DNA of 12,505 bases, taken from contig CANCCE010000067.1 of the NCBI GenBank assembly GCA_947374505.1, positions 1 to 12,505 of the forward strand. The letters run 5' to 3'. Below are positions 5,978-12,505 of this stretch, one piece after another (positions within the stretch are counted from its first letter, which is position 1; every line of letters begins with the position of its first letter). This DNA is from Comamonadaceae bacterium. Lineage in GTDB: Bacteria > Pseudomonadota > Gammaproteobacteria > Burkholderiales > Burkholderiaceae_C. Under the pieces are notes generated by a model. The model was not told the origin of the DNA. It saw only the letters and a list, made by a program, of their open reading frames with translations, and ran no database searches. The translations under genes were made by a program, and so were the position numbers.

Positions 5978-7687
5978 TCAAGCCTTGACTTTGACGTACC
6001 GCCCAGGCGCTGGCTCGATGGCTTTGTATTTTCGACTGCCGTATGACTTGGGTGCAGCAATTTGCTTGCCAGCTTGCCGCTTGAGCCAAGTCGACCAATC
6101 CGTCCACCAACTGCCGGGGTGCTCAGTCGCACCGGTCAGCCATGCGTCGTGAGTCAGCGCCAGTTTGTTGCCGGTCCAAAACGAGCGCTTGTTTTTGGCG
6201 GGGGGGTTGATCACGCCGGCAATGTGACCTGATGCACCCATGACAAAACGTTTCTGGCCCTTCAGCACTTGGGTCGAAGCATAGGCACCCTGAATCGGCA
6301 CGATATGGTCTTCACGCGAACCGTAAATATAGGCCGGCATGTCGAGCTTAGACAGATCAACGGGTTGACCACAGACAGTCAGTTTGCCATGCTTGACCAA
6401 ATTGTTTTCGAAGTAAGTGTTGCGCAGGTACCAAGCGTAAAACGGCCCTGGCAAGTTGGTCGAATCGCTGTTCCAGTAGAGCAAGTCGAATGGCGGCGGC
6501 GTCTCGCCCTTGAGGTAATTACCCACCACGTAATTCCAGACCAAGTCATTGGGCCGTAAAAAACTGAAGGTCGAGGCCAAGTCTTGGCCCTTCAGCAACC
6601 CGCCCTGCCCCATCTGCATTTCGCGAAACTTGACGGCTGTTTCGTCGATAAAAATATCCAGAATGCCGGTGTCCGAAAAGTCTAGCAAAGAAGTCAAAAA
6701 AGTCACGCTGGAGACCGGCTTTTCTCCGCGCGCTGCCTGCACGGCCAAGGCGGTCGCCAAAATAGTTCCGCCAACACAAAAGCCGAGCGCATTGATGGTC
6801 TTGGCACCGGTGATCTCACGTGTCACCTGGATGGCTTCAATGGCTGCGTTCTCAATGTAATCGTCCCAAGTTTTGTCCTGCATCGACTCGTCCGGGTTGC
6901 GCCAGCTGACGACAAAGGTGCGGTGCCCTTGCTCAACAGCGTAACGAATCAGGGAGTTCGCGGGCTGCAGATCAAGAATGTAAAACTTGTTGATGCATGG
7001 CGGCACCAGCAGCAAAGGCTTTTCAAAAACCTTAGCCGTCAGCGGCTTGTATTCCAATAACTGAAAATACGCGTTTTCATAGACCACGGCACCTTCGGTG
7101 GTGGCGACATTTTTGCCAACTTCGAAATTACTTTCGTCAGTCATGGAAACGTGCCCCTGCCGCAAGTCATGCATCAAGTTGTGCAGGCCTTGAGCAATGC
7201 TTTCGCCTTTCGTTTCAATGGCTTTTTTCTGCGCCTCGGCGTTGAGTGCCAGAAAATTGCTGGGGGCCACAGCGGCTAGCCATTGCTCAACAGCGAAGCG
7301 CACACGGGCTTTGGTTTTTTCGTCACCCTCTACAGCCTCCGCCATGCCCATCAACGCTTGAGAATTGAGCATGTAAGAAGAAGCAGAAAAGTGCGCCAGC
7401 GGATTGCTCTGCCAAGCTTCAGAGGCGAAGCGTCGGTCCTTTGGCAGACTGGCGGGAGCGTCGTTAGGAGACAGACCGTTGTTCCACAAGGCGCTAGCGT
7501 CTTTGAGGTAGGCCTGTTGAATTTCCAGCAGCTTGGTGGAATCCAATTGAAGAGCCGGTGAAGCACCGCTTTTAGGGGGGAATGGGGAGGCTCCGCCGCT
7601 CATGGCAGCCACAGCCTTTTGCATACTTGAACCCAGGGTTTCCTGGAATTGCTGAGCGACCTTGGTCCAATTTGCTTCAGAATACAT
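5978..7687 (-). CDS. phaC: Class I poly(3-hydroxyalkanoate) synthase PhaC
   Basis: 569-residue PHA synthase that polymerises (R)-3-hydroxyacyl-CoA, mainly 3-hydroxybutyryl-CoA, on the surface of cytoplasmic PHA granules. The N-terminal PhaC domain is followed by an alpha/beta-hydrolase fold. The lipase-like box GFCVGG (302-307) carries nucleophile Cys304; Asp460 in SREDHIVP and His488 in GASGHIAG complete the triad, and their 28-residue spacing equals that of Cupriavidus PhaC (Cys319/Asp480/His508). Length and these motifs fit class I, which needs no PhaE or PhaR partner subunit. The start ATG at 7687 is preceded by GAAGAGG. The gap to the divergent membrane-protein gene is only 34-49 bp, so the phaC promoter probably reaches into that gene. 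A small hairpin (5964-5977, GCTGA-TGGC-TCAGC) lies just behind the stop. No phasin or phaR gene is in the window. Confidence 0.96.
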   Translation of the reverse strand: MYSEANWTKVAQQFQETLGSSMQKAVAAMSGGASPFPPKSGASPALQLDSTKLLEIQQAYLKDASALWNNGLSPNDAPASLPKDRRFASEAWQSNPLAHFSASSYMLNSQALMGMAEAVEGDEKTKARVRFAVEQWLAAVAPSNFLALNAEAQKKAIETKGESIAQGLHNLMHDLRQGHVSMTDESNFEVGKNVATTEGAVVYENAYFQLLEYKPLTAKVFEKPLLLVPPCINKFYILDLQPANSLIRYAVEQGHRTFVVSWRNPDESMQDKTWDDYIENAAIEAIQVTREITGAKTINALGFCVGGTILATALAVQAARGEKPVSSVTFLTSLLDFSDTGILDIFIDETAVKFREMQMGQGGLLKGQDLASTFSFLRPNDLVWNYVVGNYLKGETPPPFDLLYWNSDSTNLPGPFYAWYLRNTYFENNLVKHGKLTVCGQPVDLSKLDMPAYIYGSREDHIVPIQGAYASTQVLKGQKRFVMGASGHIAGVINPPAKNKRSFWTGNKLALTHDAWLTGATEHPGSWWTDWSTWLKRQAGKQIAAPKSYGSRKYKAIEPAPGRYVKVKA

Positions 7688-7736
7688 GTTGCCTCTTCAA
7701 TAAGCGGGTAGCGGTGGTCTTTTGAACAAGACTCTC

Positions 7737-8138
7737 ATGCCAGCGTCTACTGCTTTTATCGACTATGAATACATATCATTGCATCAAGCTTACTATGCCT
7801 CAATTTTTATGTACTTGATCGCCATCGCTTGGATTTATGTGGTGCTCATGATGAGCGTTGCCGAAGCCACCAACACCACTGGCACCCTCCTCGGTGCGTT
7901 GATCACATTTGTTCTTTACGGCCTGCTGCCACTGTCTCTGGTCTTTTACATCATGCGGACACCTGCCCGGAAACGCGCTAACAAAGCCAAGGAAAAAGTC
8001 GCAGCCATCAACACACAAGAAACCTTCGATCACACTATTGATGGGGACACTGATTCCTCAAACCCGCCAGATACAAGCGGCCATGCGGCCAGTGCGCCCA
8101 CCGCCACCCGCGTCACGGCGGTGCGAAAAGAACTGTGA
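7737..8138 (+). CDS. Hypothetical two-helix membrane protein divergent from phaC
   Basis: A protein of 133 residues from the ATG at 7737; a TTG at 7722 would add 5 residues and an ATG at 7809 would remove 24. Neither has a clear ribosome site, so the start is uncertain. Two hydrophobic helices are evident: roughly YASIFMYLIAIAWIYVVLMM and GALITFVLYGLLPLSLVFYI, separated by SVAEATNTTGTLL. A basic stretch after the second helix (TPARKRANKAKEK) suggests that side faces the cytoplasm, and a hydrophilic, probably disordered tail rich in Asp, Ser, Pro and Ala follows. From memory, similar short proteins with an ATNTNGTLLGA-like loop occur as hypotheticals in Comamonadaceae. No function is known to me. 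Its last 81 bases overlap the 3' end of pgeF on the other strand, with aligned codon boundaries. Confidence 0.7.
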   Translation: MPASTAFIDYEYISLHQAYYASIFMYLIAIAWIYVVLMMSVAEATNTTGTLLGALITFVLYGLLPLSLVFYIMRTPARKRANKAKEKVAAINTQETFDHTIDGDTDSSNPPDTSGHAASAPTATRVTAVRKEL

Positions 8139-8924
8139 AGGACGGCTCACAGTGCACCAATCAGCACTGCCATCGTTGCCAAAAATCTGCGTGATGCCCA
8201 ATGCGCGCAATCTGAGTCTCGCCAAACCTGGCAAATCGGCCCAATATTTCGCTGGATGGGCCTGACCCGATACCGGCACAAACAAGCGCCCCGCCGCCAG
8301 ATGCACGGCTTCAAAGGCGGCCCTCACCTCGGCACCCACCTCAAAGGCAGTTGGCCCAATGCAGGGACCCAGCCAGGCGATAGTTCTGCCTGCTACCGTG
8401 GCACAGTCTGATCCGACCAAGGCTGCAAAGCGTCTGAATGCAGTTTCCAAAACGCCGTTACCCAGGGGGTGATGTGCGTCACCATTGAATTCAACATTGG
8501 CTGACTTTTCGGGGCCCACCAAGCCACGCCAACCCGCATGCGCAGCGGCTACAACAGGGTGGTCCAGATGCGCGAATAAAACCGGCAAGCAGTCAGCGAC
8601 CATGATCGTGCAAGCGATATTTCGCTGGCTCGTCAGGCATGCATCGGCTGTTTGGCCATCGGCGCAGTCGTGGCTGAGTTCAAGTACGCCCGTACCGTGT
8701 ACCTGCTGCAAAAACACCGGCCGGCAAGCAATAGCACGCTGCAAGATCAGTCGGTTGGCAGCGACAGAAGCCGCAACATCACCGACGTGATCACCCAGAT
8801 TCAAGGTGTCGTAGGGCGACTGCGAAACGCCGCCCTGCCGCGTGGTGAATACCGCACGAACACCCGCCGGTGCAGGCCATTGCGGGATCAGCCAGTCTGG
8901 CGGTAGCTTCAGCATCAACGGCAT
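8058..8924 (-). CDS. pgeF: PgeF/YfiH-family peptidoglycan editing factor (multicopper-oxidase-like)
   Basis: 288-residue cytoplasmic protein of the YfiH/DUF152 (Cu-oxidase_4) family. Members are annotated polyphenol oxidase or purine nucleoside phosphorylase; E. coli YfiH edits peptidoglycan precursors carrying L-Ser in place of L-Ala. The metal-site residues are visible: His76 in QQVHGTGV, Cys112 in VADCLPVLF and His129 in AAHAGWRG. The end FFSHRRD...TGRMAACIW is diagnostic for the family, so the stop at 8058 is trusted even though it overlaps the convergent gene by 81 bp. An unusual insertion-like segment (residues ~136-155, GPEKSANVEFNGDAHHPLGN) follows HAGWRGL, where most members run directly into GVLE. 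I chose ATG 8924, 29 bases after the maiA stop; ATG 8915 is 3 residues shorter. Frames further upstream would run into maiA. It is the last gene of dnaB-maiA-pgeF. Confidence 0.88.
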   Translation of the reverse strand: MPLMLKLPPDWLIPQWPAPAGVRAVFTTRQGGVSQSPYDTLNLGDHVGDVAASVAANRLILQRAIACRPVFLQQVHGTGVLELSHDCADGQTADACLTSQRNIACTIMVADCLPVLFAHLDHPVVAAAHAGWRGLVGPEKSANVEFNGDAHHPLGNGVLETAFRRFAALVGSDCATVAGRTIAWLGPCIGPTAFEVGAEVRAAFEAVHLAAGRLFVPVSGQAHPAKYWADLPGLARLRLRALGITQIFGNDGSADWCTVSRPSQFFSHRRDAGGGGRTGRMAACIWRV

Positions 8925-8953
8925 CTGCAAGCGGTTGCCCGAATCGACAGCCC

Positions 8954-9589
8954 TTACTCGCTGTCCGGGCAGACCGAGGGATCTGCCAGTTTGAATGCAG
9001 GCAATGCGATGCACGCCTCATAGGCACGCATAGTTCGCGGTAAACCCTCAAAGCTGACGTCGAAACGGCTGGCATTGAAAATCTGTGGCACCAGGCAACA
9101 GTCAGCCAAACTGGGAGTTTCGCCATAGCAATAAGTCGCCTCCGGCAACTGCGCTAATTGACGCTCAAAGGCTTCAAGGCCCTCACGGCACCAGTGCCGA
9201 TACCAGGCATTTTTGGCATCGTCGTCGACCTTGAGTTCTCGCACCAAGTACTTCAGCACGCGCAGGTTGTTAAGCGGATGAATATCGCAGGCGATCGACT
9301 GAGCCAAGGCCCGGACCTTGGCACGGCCAAGCGCATCGGCTGGCAACAAAGGTGGCTCGGGATGTATTTCATCGAGGTATTCGATGATGGCCATCGATTG
9401 CGACAAGCGCTCATTGTCTGTTTCCAAGAGGGGCACCAGCGTGTCGGCCGACAAATCGACATACGGTGATTTTTTATGGTCGCCGCGGGCAATATGCACT
9501 GACACGTAGTCATAGTCCAAACCCTTGAGGTTCAGGGCGATGCGGACTCTGAAAGAGGCCGACGAACGGAAATAGTTGTGCAGTTTCAT
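8954..9589 (-). CDS. maiA: Maleylacetoacetate isomerase (zeta-class glutathione S-transferase)
   Basis: 211-residue zeta-class GST that isomerises maleylacetoacetate to fumarylacetoacetate with glutathione as cofactor, a late step in tyrosine/homogentisate breakdown; the related maleylpyruvate isomerase of the gentisate route is an alternative. The N-terminal thioredoxin-fold domain has the zeta signature SSASFRVR (9-16), the cis-proline region LVPLLE (51-56), and the glutathione-binding Gln64-Ser65 in SQSMAIIEYLDE. The all-helical C-terminal domain includes SLADCCLVPQIFNA. The frame extends to a TTG at 9607, but family members begin MKL-x-NYFRSS, so I chose ATG 9589. No clear Shine-Dalgarno is visible there, and translation may be coupled to dnaB, whose stop is 24 bases upstream. 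No other homogentisate-pathway gene is in the window. Confidence 0.9.
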   Translation of the reverse strand: MKLHNYFRSSASFRVRIALNLKGLDYDYVSVHIARGDHKKSPYVDLSADTLVPLLETDNERLSQSMAIIEYLDEIHPEPPLLPADALGRAKVRALAQSIACDIHPLNNLRVLKYLVRELKVDDDAKNAWYRHWCREGLEAFERQLAQLPEATYCYGETPSLADCCLVPQIFNASRFDVSFEGLPRTMRAYEACIALPAFKLADPSVCPDSE

Positions 9590-9613
9590 ATCGAAAGCAT
9601 ACCGCAAGGAAAA

Positions 9614-11023
9614 TCAGTAATCGTCGCTGCCGCTTGCCAGGCTTTCAAACTTCGTGATGCGGCTGATGAAGGCCAGCTTCACTGTGCCGGTTGGACCGTT
9701 TCGCTGCTTGCTGATGATGACCTCAGCAACACCCGGCTCTTTGCAGGCTTCCTTGGTGTAATACTCATCGCGGTAGATGAACATGATCACATCGGCGTCT
9801 TGCTCAATCGCGCCGGACTCACGCAAATCGCTCATCATCGGGCGCTTGTCCGGTCTTGACTCTACGCCGCGGCTCAACTGCGACAGTGCGATCACTGGGC
9901 ATTGCAACTCCTTTGCCAGCATTTTTAGACCCCGAGAAATTTCGCCGACAGCCGTGGCGCGGTTTTCCTCACTCATGCTGCTCGAGACACTCATCAACTG
10001 CAAGTAATCGACTACGATCAGACCAAGCTTGCCGCACTGACGAGCGAGGCGGCGCGCATTGGCACGCAACTCACTCACCGTCAAACCCGGCGTTTCGTCG
10101 ATATGCAGCGACACATTTCGCAATTTTTCAATCGCTTCTGTCAGCCGTGGCCATTCTTCGTCGGTCAGCTTGCCGGTGCGCAGATGCCCTTGGTCGATAC
10201 GGCCAATCGAACCGACGATTCGCACGGCCAATTGTGAGGCGCCCATCTCCATTGAGAAAACTGCCACTGGCAGGCCTTCGTTGAGCGCAACGTGTTCAGC
10301 GATATTGATCGCCAATGCAGTTTTACCCATTGAAGGACGCGCCGCCAGGATGATCAAATCCCCGGCCTGAAACCCAGAGGTTTTCCGGTCAAGATCGTAA
10401 AACCCGGTCGGCACACCGGTAATGTCATTTGGGTTTTCCGACATCTCGGTCACGCGGTCCAGCAGTTCAACCACCAGCGTGTCCATGCTGTGAAAGCCCT
10501 GCTTCATCCGCGAACCTTGCTCACCAATCTTGAAAATCTTCTGCTCAGCCTCATCAAGGATCATGGCGACCGCCTTGCCCTGTGGGTTGAAGGCATTGGT
10601 GGCGATCTCGTCGCTGGCCTTGACCAATTTACGCAGGATCGAACGCTCGCGCACGATCTCGGCGTAACGGCGCACATTGGCGGCGCTCGGCACGTACTGG
10701 GCCAGTGAATTGAGATAACCCAAGCCACCGACGTCATCGGCCTTGCCCAGGCTTTGCAGGTGCTCGAAAACTGTGATCACATCGGCCGGCTTGCTGGCGT
10801 TGATCAGCGCGCCCACCGAGGCATAAATGAGCTTGTGTTCGTAGCGGTAAAAATCTTCGTCGACCAGCAGGTCTCCGACGCGGTCCCAAGCGCTGTTGTC
10901 GAGCAACAAACCGCCGAGCACACTGGACTCGCCTTCAATAGAGTGCGGGGGAATGCGCAGCTGGGCTATTTGCCGGTCGGGGCTGTAGCCAGCATCGTCA
11001 AGGGTGGAGAGTACGGCAGACAT
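9614..11023 (-). CDS. dnaB: Replicative DNA helicase DnaB
   Basis: 469-residue hexameric 5'-3' helicase that unwinds DNA at the replication fork and recruits DnaG primase. The N-terminal domain begins after a ~24-residue tail at PPHSIEGESSVLGGLLLD and runs to ~130; a linker helix leads to the RecA-like domain, with Walker A ARPSMGKT (228-235), Walker B LIVVDYLQLM (335-344), SQLSRGVE (381-388) and the arginine-finger region SKQRNGPTG (438-446, Arg441). The length is normal and no intein interrupts the Walker A or other usual insertion sites. The ATG at 11023 follows CAGGAAAA. It leads a tight group with maiA and pgeF and sits 194 bp downstream of the rplI stop, in the common proteobacterial rpsF-priB-rpsR-rplI-dnaB order. 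A consensus DnaA box lies 61-69 bp before the start. Confidence 0.97.
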   Translation of the reverse strand: MSAVLSTLDDAGYSPDRQIAQLRIPPHSIEGESSVLGGLLLDNSAWDRVGDLLVDEDFYRYEHKLIYASVGALINASKPADVITVFEHLQSLGKADDVGGLGYLNSLAQYVPSAANVRRYAEIVRERSILRKLVKASDEIATNAFNPQGKAVAMILDEAEQKIFKIGEQGSRMKQGFHSMDTLVVELLDRVTEMSENPNDITGVPTGFYDLDRKTSGFQAGDLIILAARPSMGKTALAINIAEHVALNEGLPVAVFSMEMGASQLAVRIVGSIGRIDQGHLRTGKLTDEEWPRLTEAIEKLRNVSLHIDETPGLTVSELRANARRLARQCGKLGLIVVDYLQLMSVSSSMSEENRATAVGEISRGLKMLAKELQCPVIALSQLSRGVESRPDKRPMMSDLRESGAIEQDADVIMFIYRDEYYTKEACKEPGVAEVIISKQRNGPTGTVKLAFISRITKFESLASGSDDY

Positions 11024-11083
11024 GATTTTCCTGAAAACATGGCCATGTTAAAGCCAGAGTCGCAAAACGCCTTGGGATAAAGC

Positions 11084-11092
11084 TGTGCATAA
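11084..11092 (-). promoter_or_regulatory. Consensus DnaA box upstream of dnaB
   Basis: The - strand reads TTATGCACA, an exact match to the DnaA box consensus TTATNCACA, 61-69 bases upstream of the dnaB start in a 194-bp intergenic region. A degenerate neighbour, TTATCCCAA (- strand, about 11072-11080), has two mismatches. By simple base odds a match to eight fixed positions is expected about 0.4 times in this whole window on both strands, but under 0.01 times in this gap. Binding and regulation are inference. A weak promoter candidate lies upstream (TTGTCA, - strand 11155-11150, with TACACC 16 bases on, only 3 of 6 -10 matches). Confidence 0.45.
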
Positions 11093-11170
11093 CAGGTGTG
11101 CCTGATGTGCACAGAGCGTGGAAATGCGGTGTACATCGAATTTAAAGTCTGACAACGCCGTTTTGCCAAA

Positions 11171-11200
11171 GAAAAAGCCGCCCCGAGGAGCGGCTTTTTC
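11171..11200 (-). terminator. Rho-independent terminator after rplI
   Basis: A perfect 11-bp inverted repeat, GAAAAAGCCGC / GCGGCTTTTTC, with an 8-base loop, starts 17 bases after the rplI stop. On the - strand the GC stem is followed by TTTTTCTTT. It should end the rpsF-priB-rpsR-rplI message, implying that dnaB has its own promoter in the remaining ~147 bases, or relies on read-through. Confidence 0.9.
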
Positions 11201-11217
11201 AATCGAGCCAGTGCCCC

Positions 11218-11670
11218 TTAAACGGATTCGCCGTAGACCGTCACGGTGACGTCAACCACCACATCGGTGTGCAGTGCAACACTGACCGGATGGTCACCAA
11301 CGATCTTCAAAGGACCGTTAGGCATGCGGATTTGAGCCTTCAAGACAGCAAAGCCTTGCTTGGTCAGTTCCGCTGCGATGTCAGCATTCGTGACCGAACC
11401 GAACAAACGGCCGTCAACGCCAGCTTTCTGTGTCAGCTTGACCACAGTGCCGCCAAGCTTGGCGCCCTGAGCTTGGCACTCAGCCAATTTAGCAGCGGCG
11501 ACTTTTTCAAGATCAGCGCGTTTGACTTCGAATTCTTTGATGGCGACAGCGGTGGCGCGGCGTGCGCGGCCCGATGGGATCAGAAAATTGCGTGCGTAGC
11601 CGTCTTTAACTTTGACGACGTCACCCAGATTGCCCAGGTTGACAACTTTGTCGAGCAGAATAATTTGCAT
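11218..11670 (-). CDS. rplI: 50S ribosomal protein L9
   Basis: 150-residue bL9 of the large ribosomal subunit, where it binds 23S rRNA near the L1 stalk and helps maintain reading-frame fidelity. The N-terminal domain begins MQIILLDKVVNLGNLGDVVK and contains the family signature G-[YF]-A-R-N-[FY]-L-I-P (DGYARNFLIPSGRA, residues ~23-36). A long connecting helix (~40-75) and the C-terminal domain (KLTQKAG...GRLFGSVTNADIA) follow. Length is normal. The start ATG at 11670 has a strong ribosome site, AAGGAG, and lies 11 bases after the rpsR stop. It is the last gene of the ribosomal operon, closed by the hairpin terminator. Confidence 0.98.
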   Translation of the reverse strand: MQIILLDKVVNLGNLGDVVKVKDGYARNFLIPSGRARRATAVAIKEFEVKRADLEKVAAAKLAECQAQGAKLGGTVVKLTQKAGVDGRLFGSVTNADIAAELTKQGFAVLKAQIRMPNGPLKIVGDHPVSVALHTDVVVDVTVTVYGESV

Positions 11671-11681
11671 GCTTGTGCTCC

Positions 11682-11966
11682 TTACAGGCTACGGTGTTGG
11701 TCGCTGTAAGGCAGCATCGCGAGGAAGCGAGCGCGCTTGACGGCGGTATTGATTTGGCGTTGGAAAATCGCGCGCGTGCCAGTCAGGCGAGCGGGGATGA
11801 TTTTTCCGTTTTCGGCGACGAAGTCACGCAAGGTGTCGATGTCTTTGTAGTCAATCTCTTCCACGCCAGCAGCGGTGAAGCGGCAAAAGCGCTTGCGCTT
11901 GAACAGCAGAGATTGGGTATTGCGTTTAGGGCGCTTGTCTTTGTTGAAACGTTTTGGTCCGGGCAT
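11682..11966 (-). CDS. rpsR: 30S ribosomal protein S18
   Basis: 94-residue bS18 of the small subunit platform, where it pairs with S6. Residues ~21-90 hold the conserved core: KRKRFCRFTAAGVEEIDYKD, then DTLRDFV, then KIIPARLTGTRAIFQRQINT, and the basic KRARFLAMLPY. The N-terminal basic extension (PGPKRFNKDKRPKRNTQS) is slightly longer than in E. coli, which is usual in this group. ATG 11966 has a strong AAGGAG ribosome site. It is 10 bases after priB and 11 bases before rplI. Confidence 0.98.
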   Translation of the reverse strand: MPGPKRFNKDKRPKRNTQSLLFKRKRFCRFTAAGVEEIDYKDIDTLRDFVAENGKIIPARLTGTRAIFQRQINTAVKRARFLAMLPYSDQHRSL

Positions 11967-11976
11967 GAAGGACTCC

Positions 11977-12264
11977 TTAAATAGGGTTCAATTCTTGAAT
12001 ATGAAAAATGACGCTTTTGTTGGTGCGTGCACTGATGAGAAATCCGCGAAACCTGAAGACTTTTCCCAAGGGAAGTTGGCTTGTTTGTTCAGCCATCTTT
12101 CCAAAGGCAACAGCCTTGATGCTTAATTTGACTTGCCGGGTGCTGCCTGCTTCTTCAACTTCAGACTCGTGGTCGAGGACAAAGTTAGCTGCAGGGAGTC
12201 CAGCTGGCGTGTAGCGCAGAGGACTGACCTCCACAATGCTCGCCGTCAGATCAACATGGTTCAC
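11977..12264 (-). CDS. priB: Primosomal replication protein PriB
   Basis: 95-residue single OB-fold protein, the primosomal component that bridges PriA and DnaT (or PriA and SSB-coated DNA where DnaT is absent) to restart stalled replication forks. The N-terminus (NHVDLTASIVEVSPLRYTPAGLP) and the core VKLSIKAVAFGKMAEQ match beta/gamma-proteobacterial PriB, and the place between rpsF and rpsR is the expected one. The start is GTG at 12264: the codon directly before it is an in-frame TGA, and family alignment places the N-terminus here. I see no good Shine-Dalgarno before it. The gap to rpsF is 61 bases. Downstream, rpsR begins 10 bases after its stop. Confidence 0.93.
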   Translation of the reverse strand: MNHVDLTASIVEVSPLRYTPAGLPAANFVLDHESEVEEAGSTRQVKLSIKAVAFGKMAEQTSQLPLGKVFRFRGFLISARTNKSVIFHIQELNPI

Positions 12265-12325
12265 TCAAATCAACAAATCAGTTGGGCAACATTCAATCGC
12301 GTACAACAGTGGTTTTAGCGGCTGA

Positions 12326-12505
12326 TTAAGCTGCGTATTCCTGCTGCTGGGCTTTACGGGCTTCTTCTCTCTCGACGTTGCGCATCATGAGGGATGGGCC
12401 GGTTTCAGCCTTTTTCTTGACCACAGTCATGTGACGCAGCACAGCGTCATTGAATTTGAACGCGTGTTCAATTTCGTCCATGACAGCTTGCGTGGCTTCA
12501 ATGTT
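12326..12505 (-). CDS. rpsF: 30S ribosomal protein S6 (C-terminal part)
   Basis: The last 59 residues of bS6, running out of the window at its 5' side. The - strand frame reads NIEATQAVMDEIEHAFKFND, then the S6 hallmark DAVLRHMTVVKKK, then an acidic/glutamine-rich tail ending AQQQEYAA before TAA (12328-12326). S6 binds 16S rRNA together with S18. It is the first visible gene of rpsF-priB-rpsR-rplI; the operon promoter lies outside the window. Confidence 0.97.
   Translation of the reverse strand, partial: NIEATQAVMDEIEHAFKFNDAVLRHMTVVKKKAETGPSLMMRNVEREEARKAQQQEYAA

Noticed and set aside
7722..7736. TTG at 7722 as the start of the divergent membrane protein
   Set aside because: TTG is rare as a start and has no better ribosome site than the ATG at 7737. 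It cannot be excluded.
9856..10284. 142-codon + strand frame inside dnaB antisense
   Set aside because: The dnaB frame is certain; this one has low-complexity Arg/Ser-rich content typical of an antisense shadow.
11269..11709. 146-codon + strand frame opposite rplI
   Set aside because: It covers a clear ribosomal protein gene and its ribosome site, and has no support of its own.

Overview
The window reads as chromosome of a betaproteobacterium, most likely family Comamonadaceae (Rhodoferax/Limnohabitans/Polaromonas-like; an inference from protein flavour and a GC content that looks mid-fifties by eye). The main reasons are a class I phaC-phaA-phaB operon, the rpsF-priB-rpsR-rplI ribosomal block next to dnaB, and a maiA-pgeF pair. 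Almost all of the sequence is well-packed coding DNA. I see no tRNA, rRNA, insertion sequence, CRISPR array or prophage gene.

Left part, + strand (1-2063): the tail of a tightly overlapping operon. It holds the end of a LivG-type ATPase, a complete LivF-type ATPase, a 4-hydroxybenzoyl-CoA-thioesterase-like hotdog enzyme and a RidA-family protein that lacks the catalytic arginine. A branched-chain-type ABC importer together with an aryl-CoA-like thioesterase suggests uptake and CoA-dependent breakdown of an aromatic or related carboxylic acid. The rest of that pathway would lie upstream, outside the window.

2153-3361 (+) is a trypsin-like serine protease with one C-terminal Calx-beta domain and no visible signal peptide. 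It is followed by about 490 bases without a convincing gene (3362-3848), which hold short reading frames that may be decayed coding sequence, then a strong terminator.

Centre, - strand (7687-3892): phaC, phaA and phaB, the full route from acetyl-CoA to poly-3-hydroxybutyrate. PhaA condenses two acetyl-CoA, PhaB reduces acetoacetyl-CoA with NADPH, and PhaC polymerises the (R)-3-hydroxybutyryl-CoA. An inverted repeat sits between phaA and phaB. A small two-helix membrane protein is transcribed divergently from phaC with almost no spacer, and its 3' end overlaps the convergent pgeF by 81 bp.

Right part, - strand: dnaB, maiA and pgeF form one close-packed group. Upstream of it lies the ribosomal operon rpsF (partial)-priB-rpsR-rplI, closed by a rho-independent terminator. 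The 194-bp gap between rplI and dnaB carries a perfect-consensus DnaA box.

I did not find a clear undescribed system. The items most worth a second look are the arginine-less RidA in its operon, the truncated-looking secreted-type protease with possible remnants behind it, the DnaA box before dnaB, and the phaA-phaB inverted repeat.
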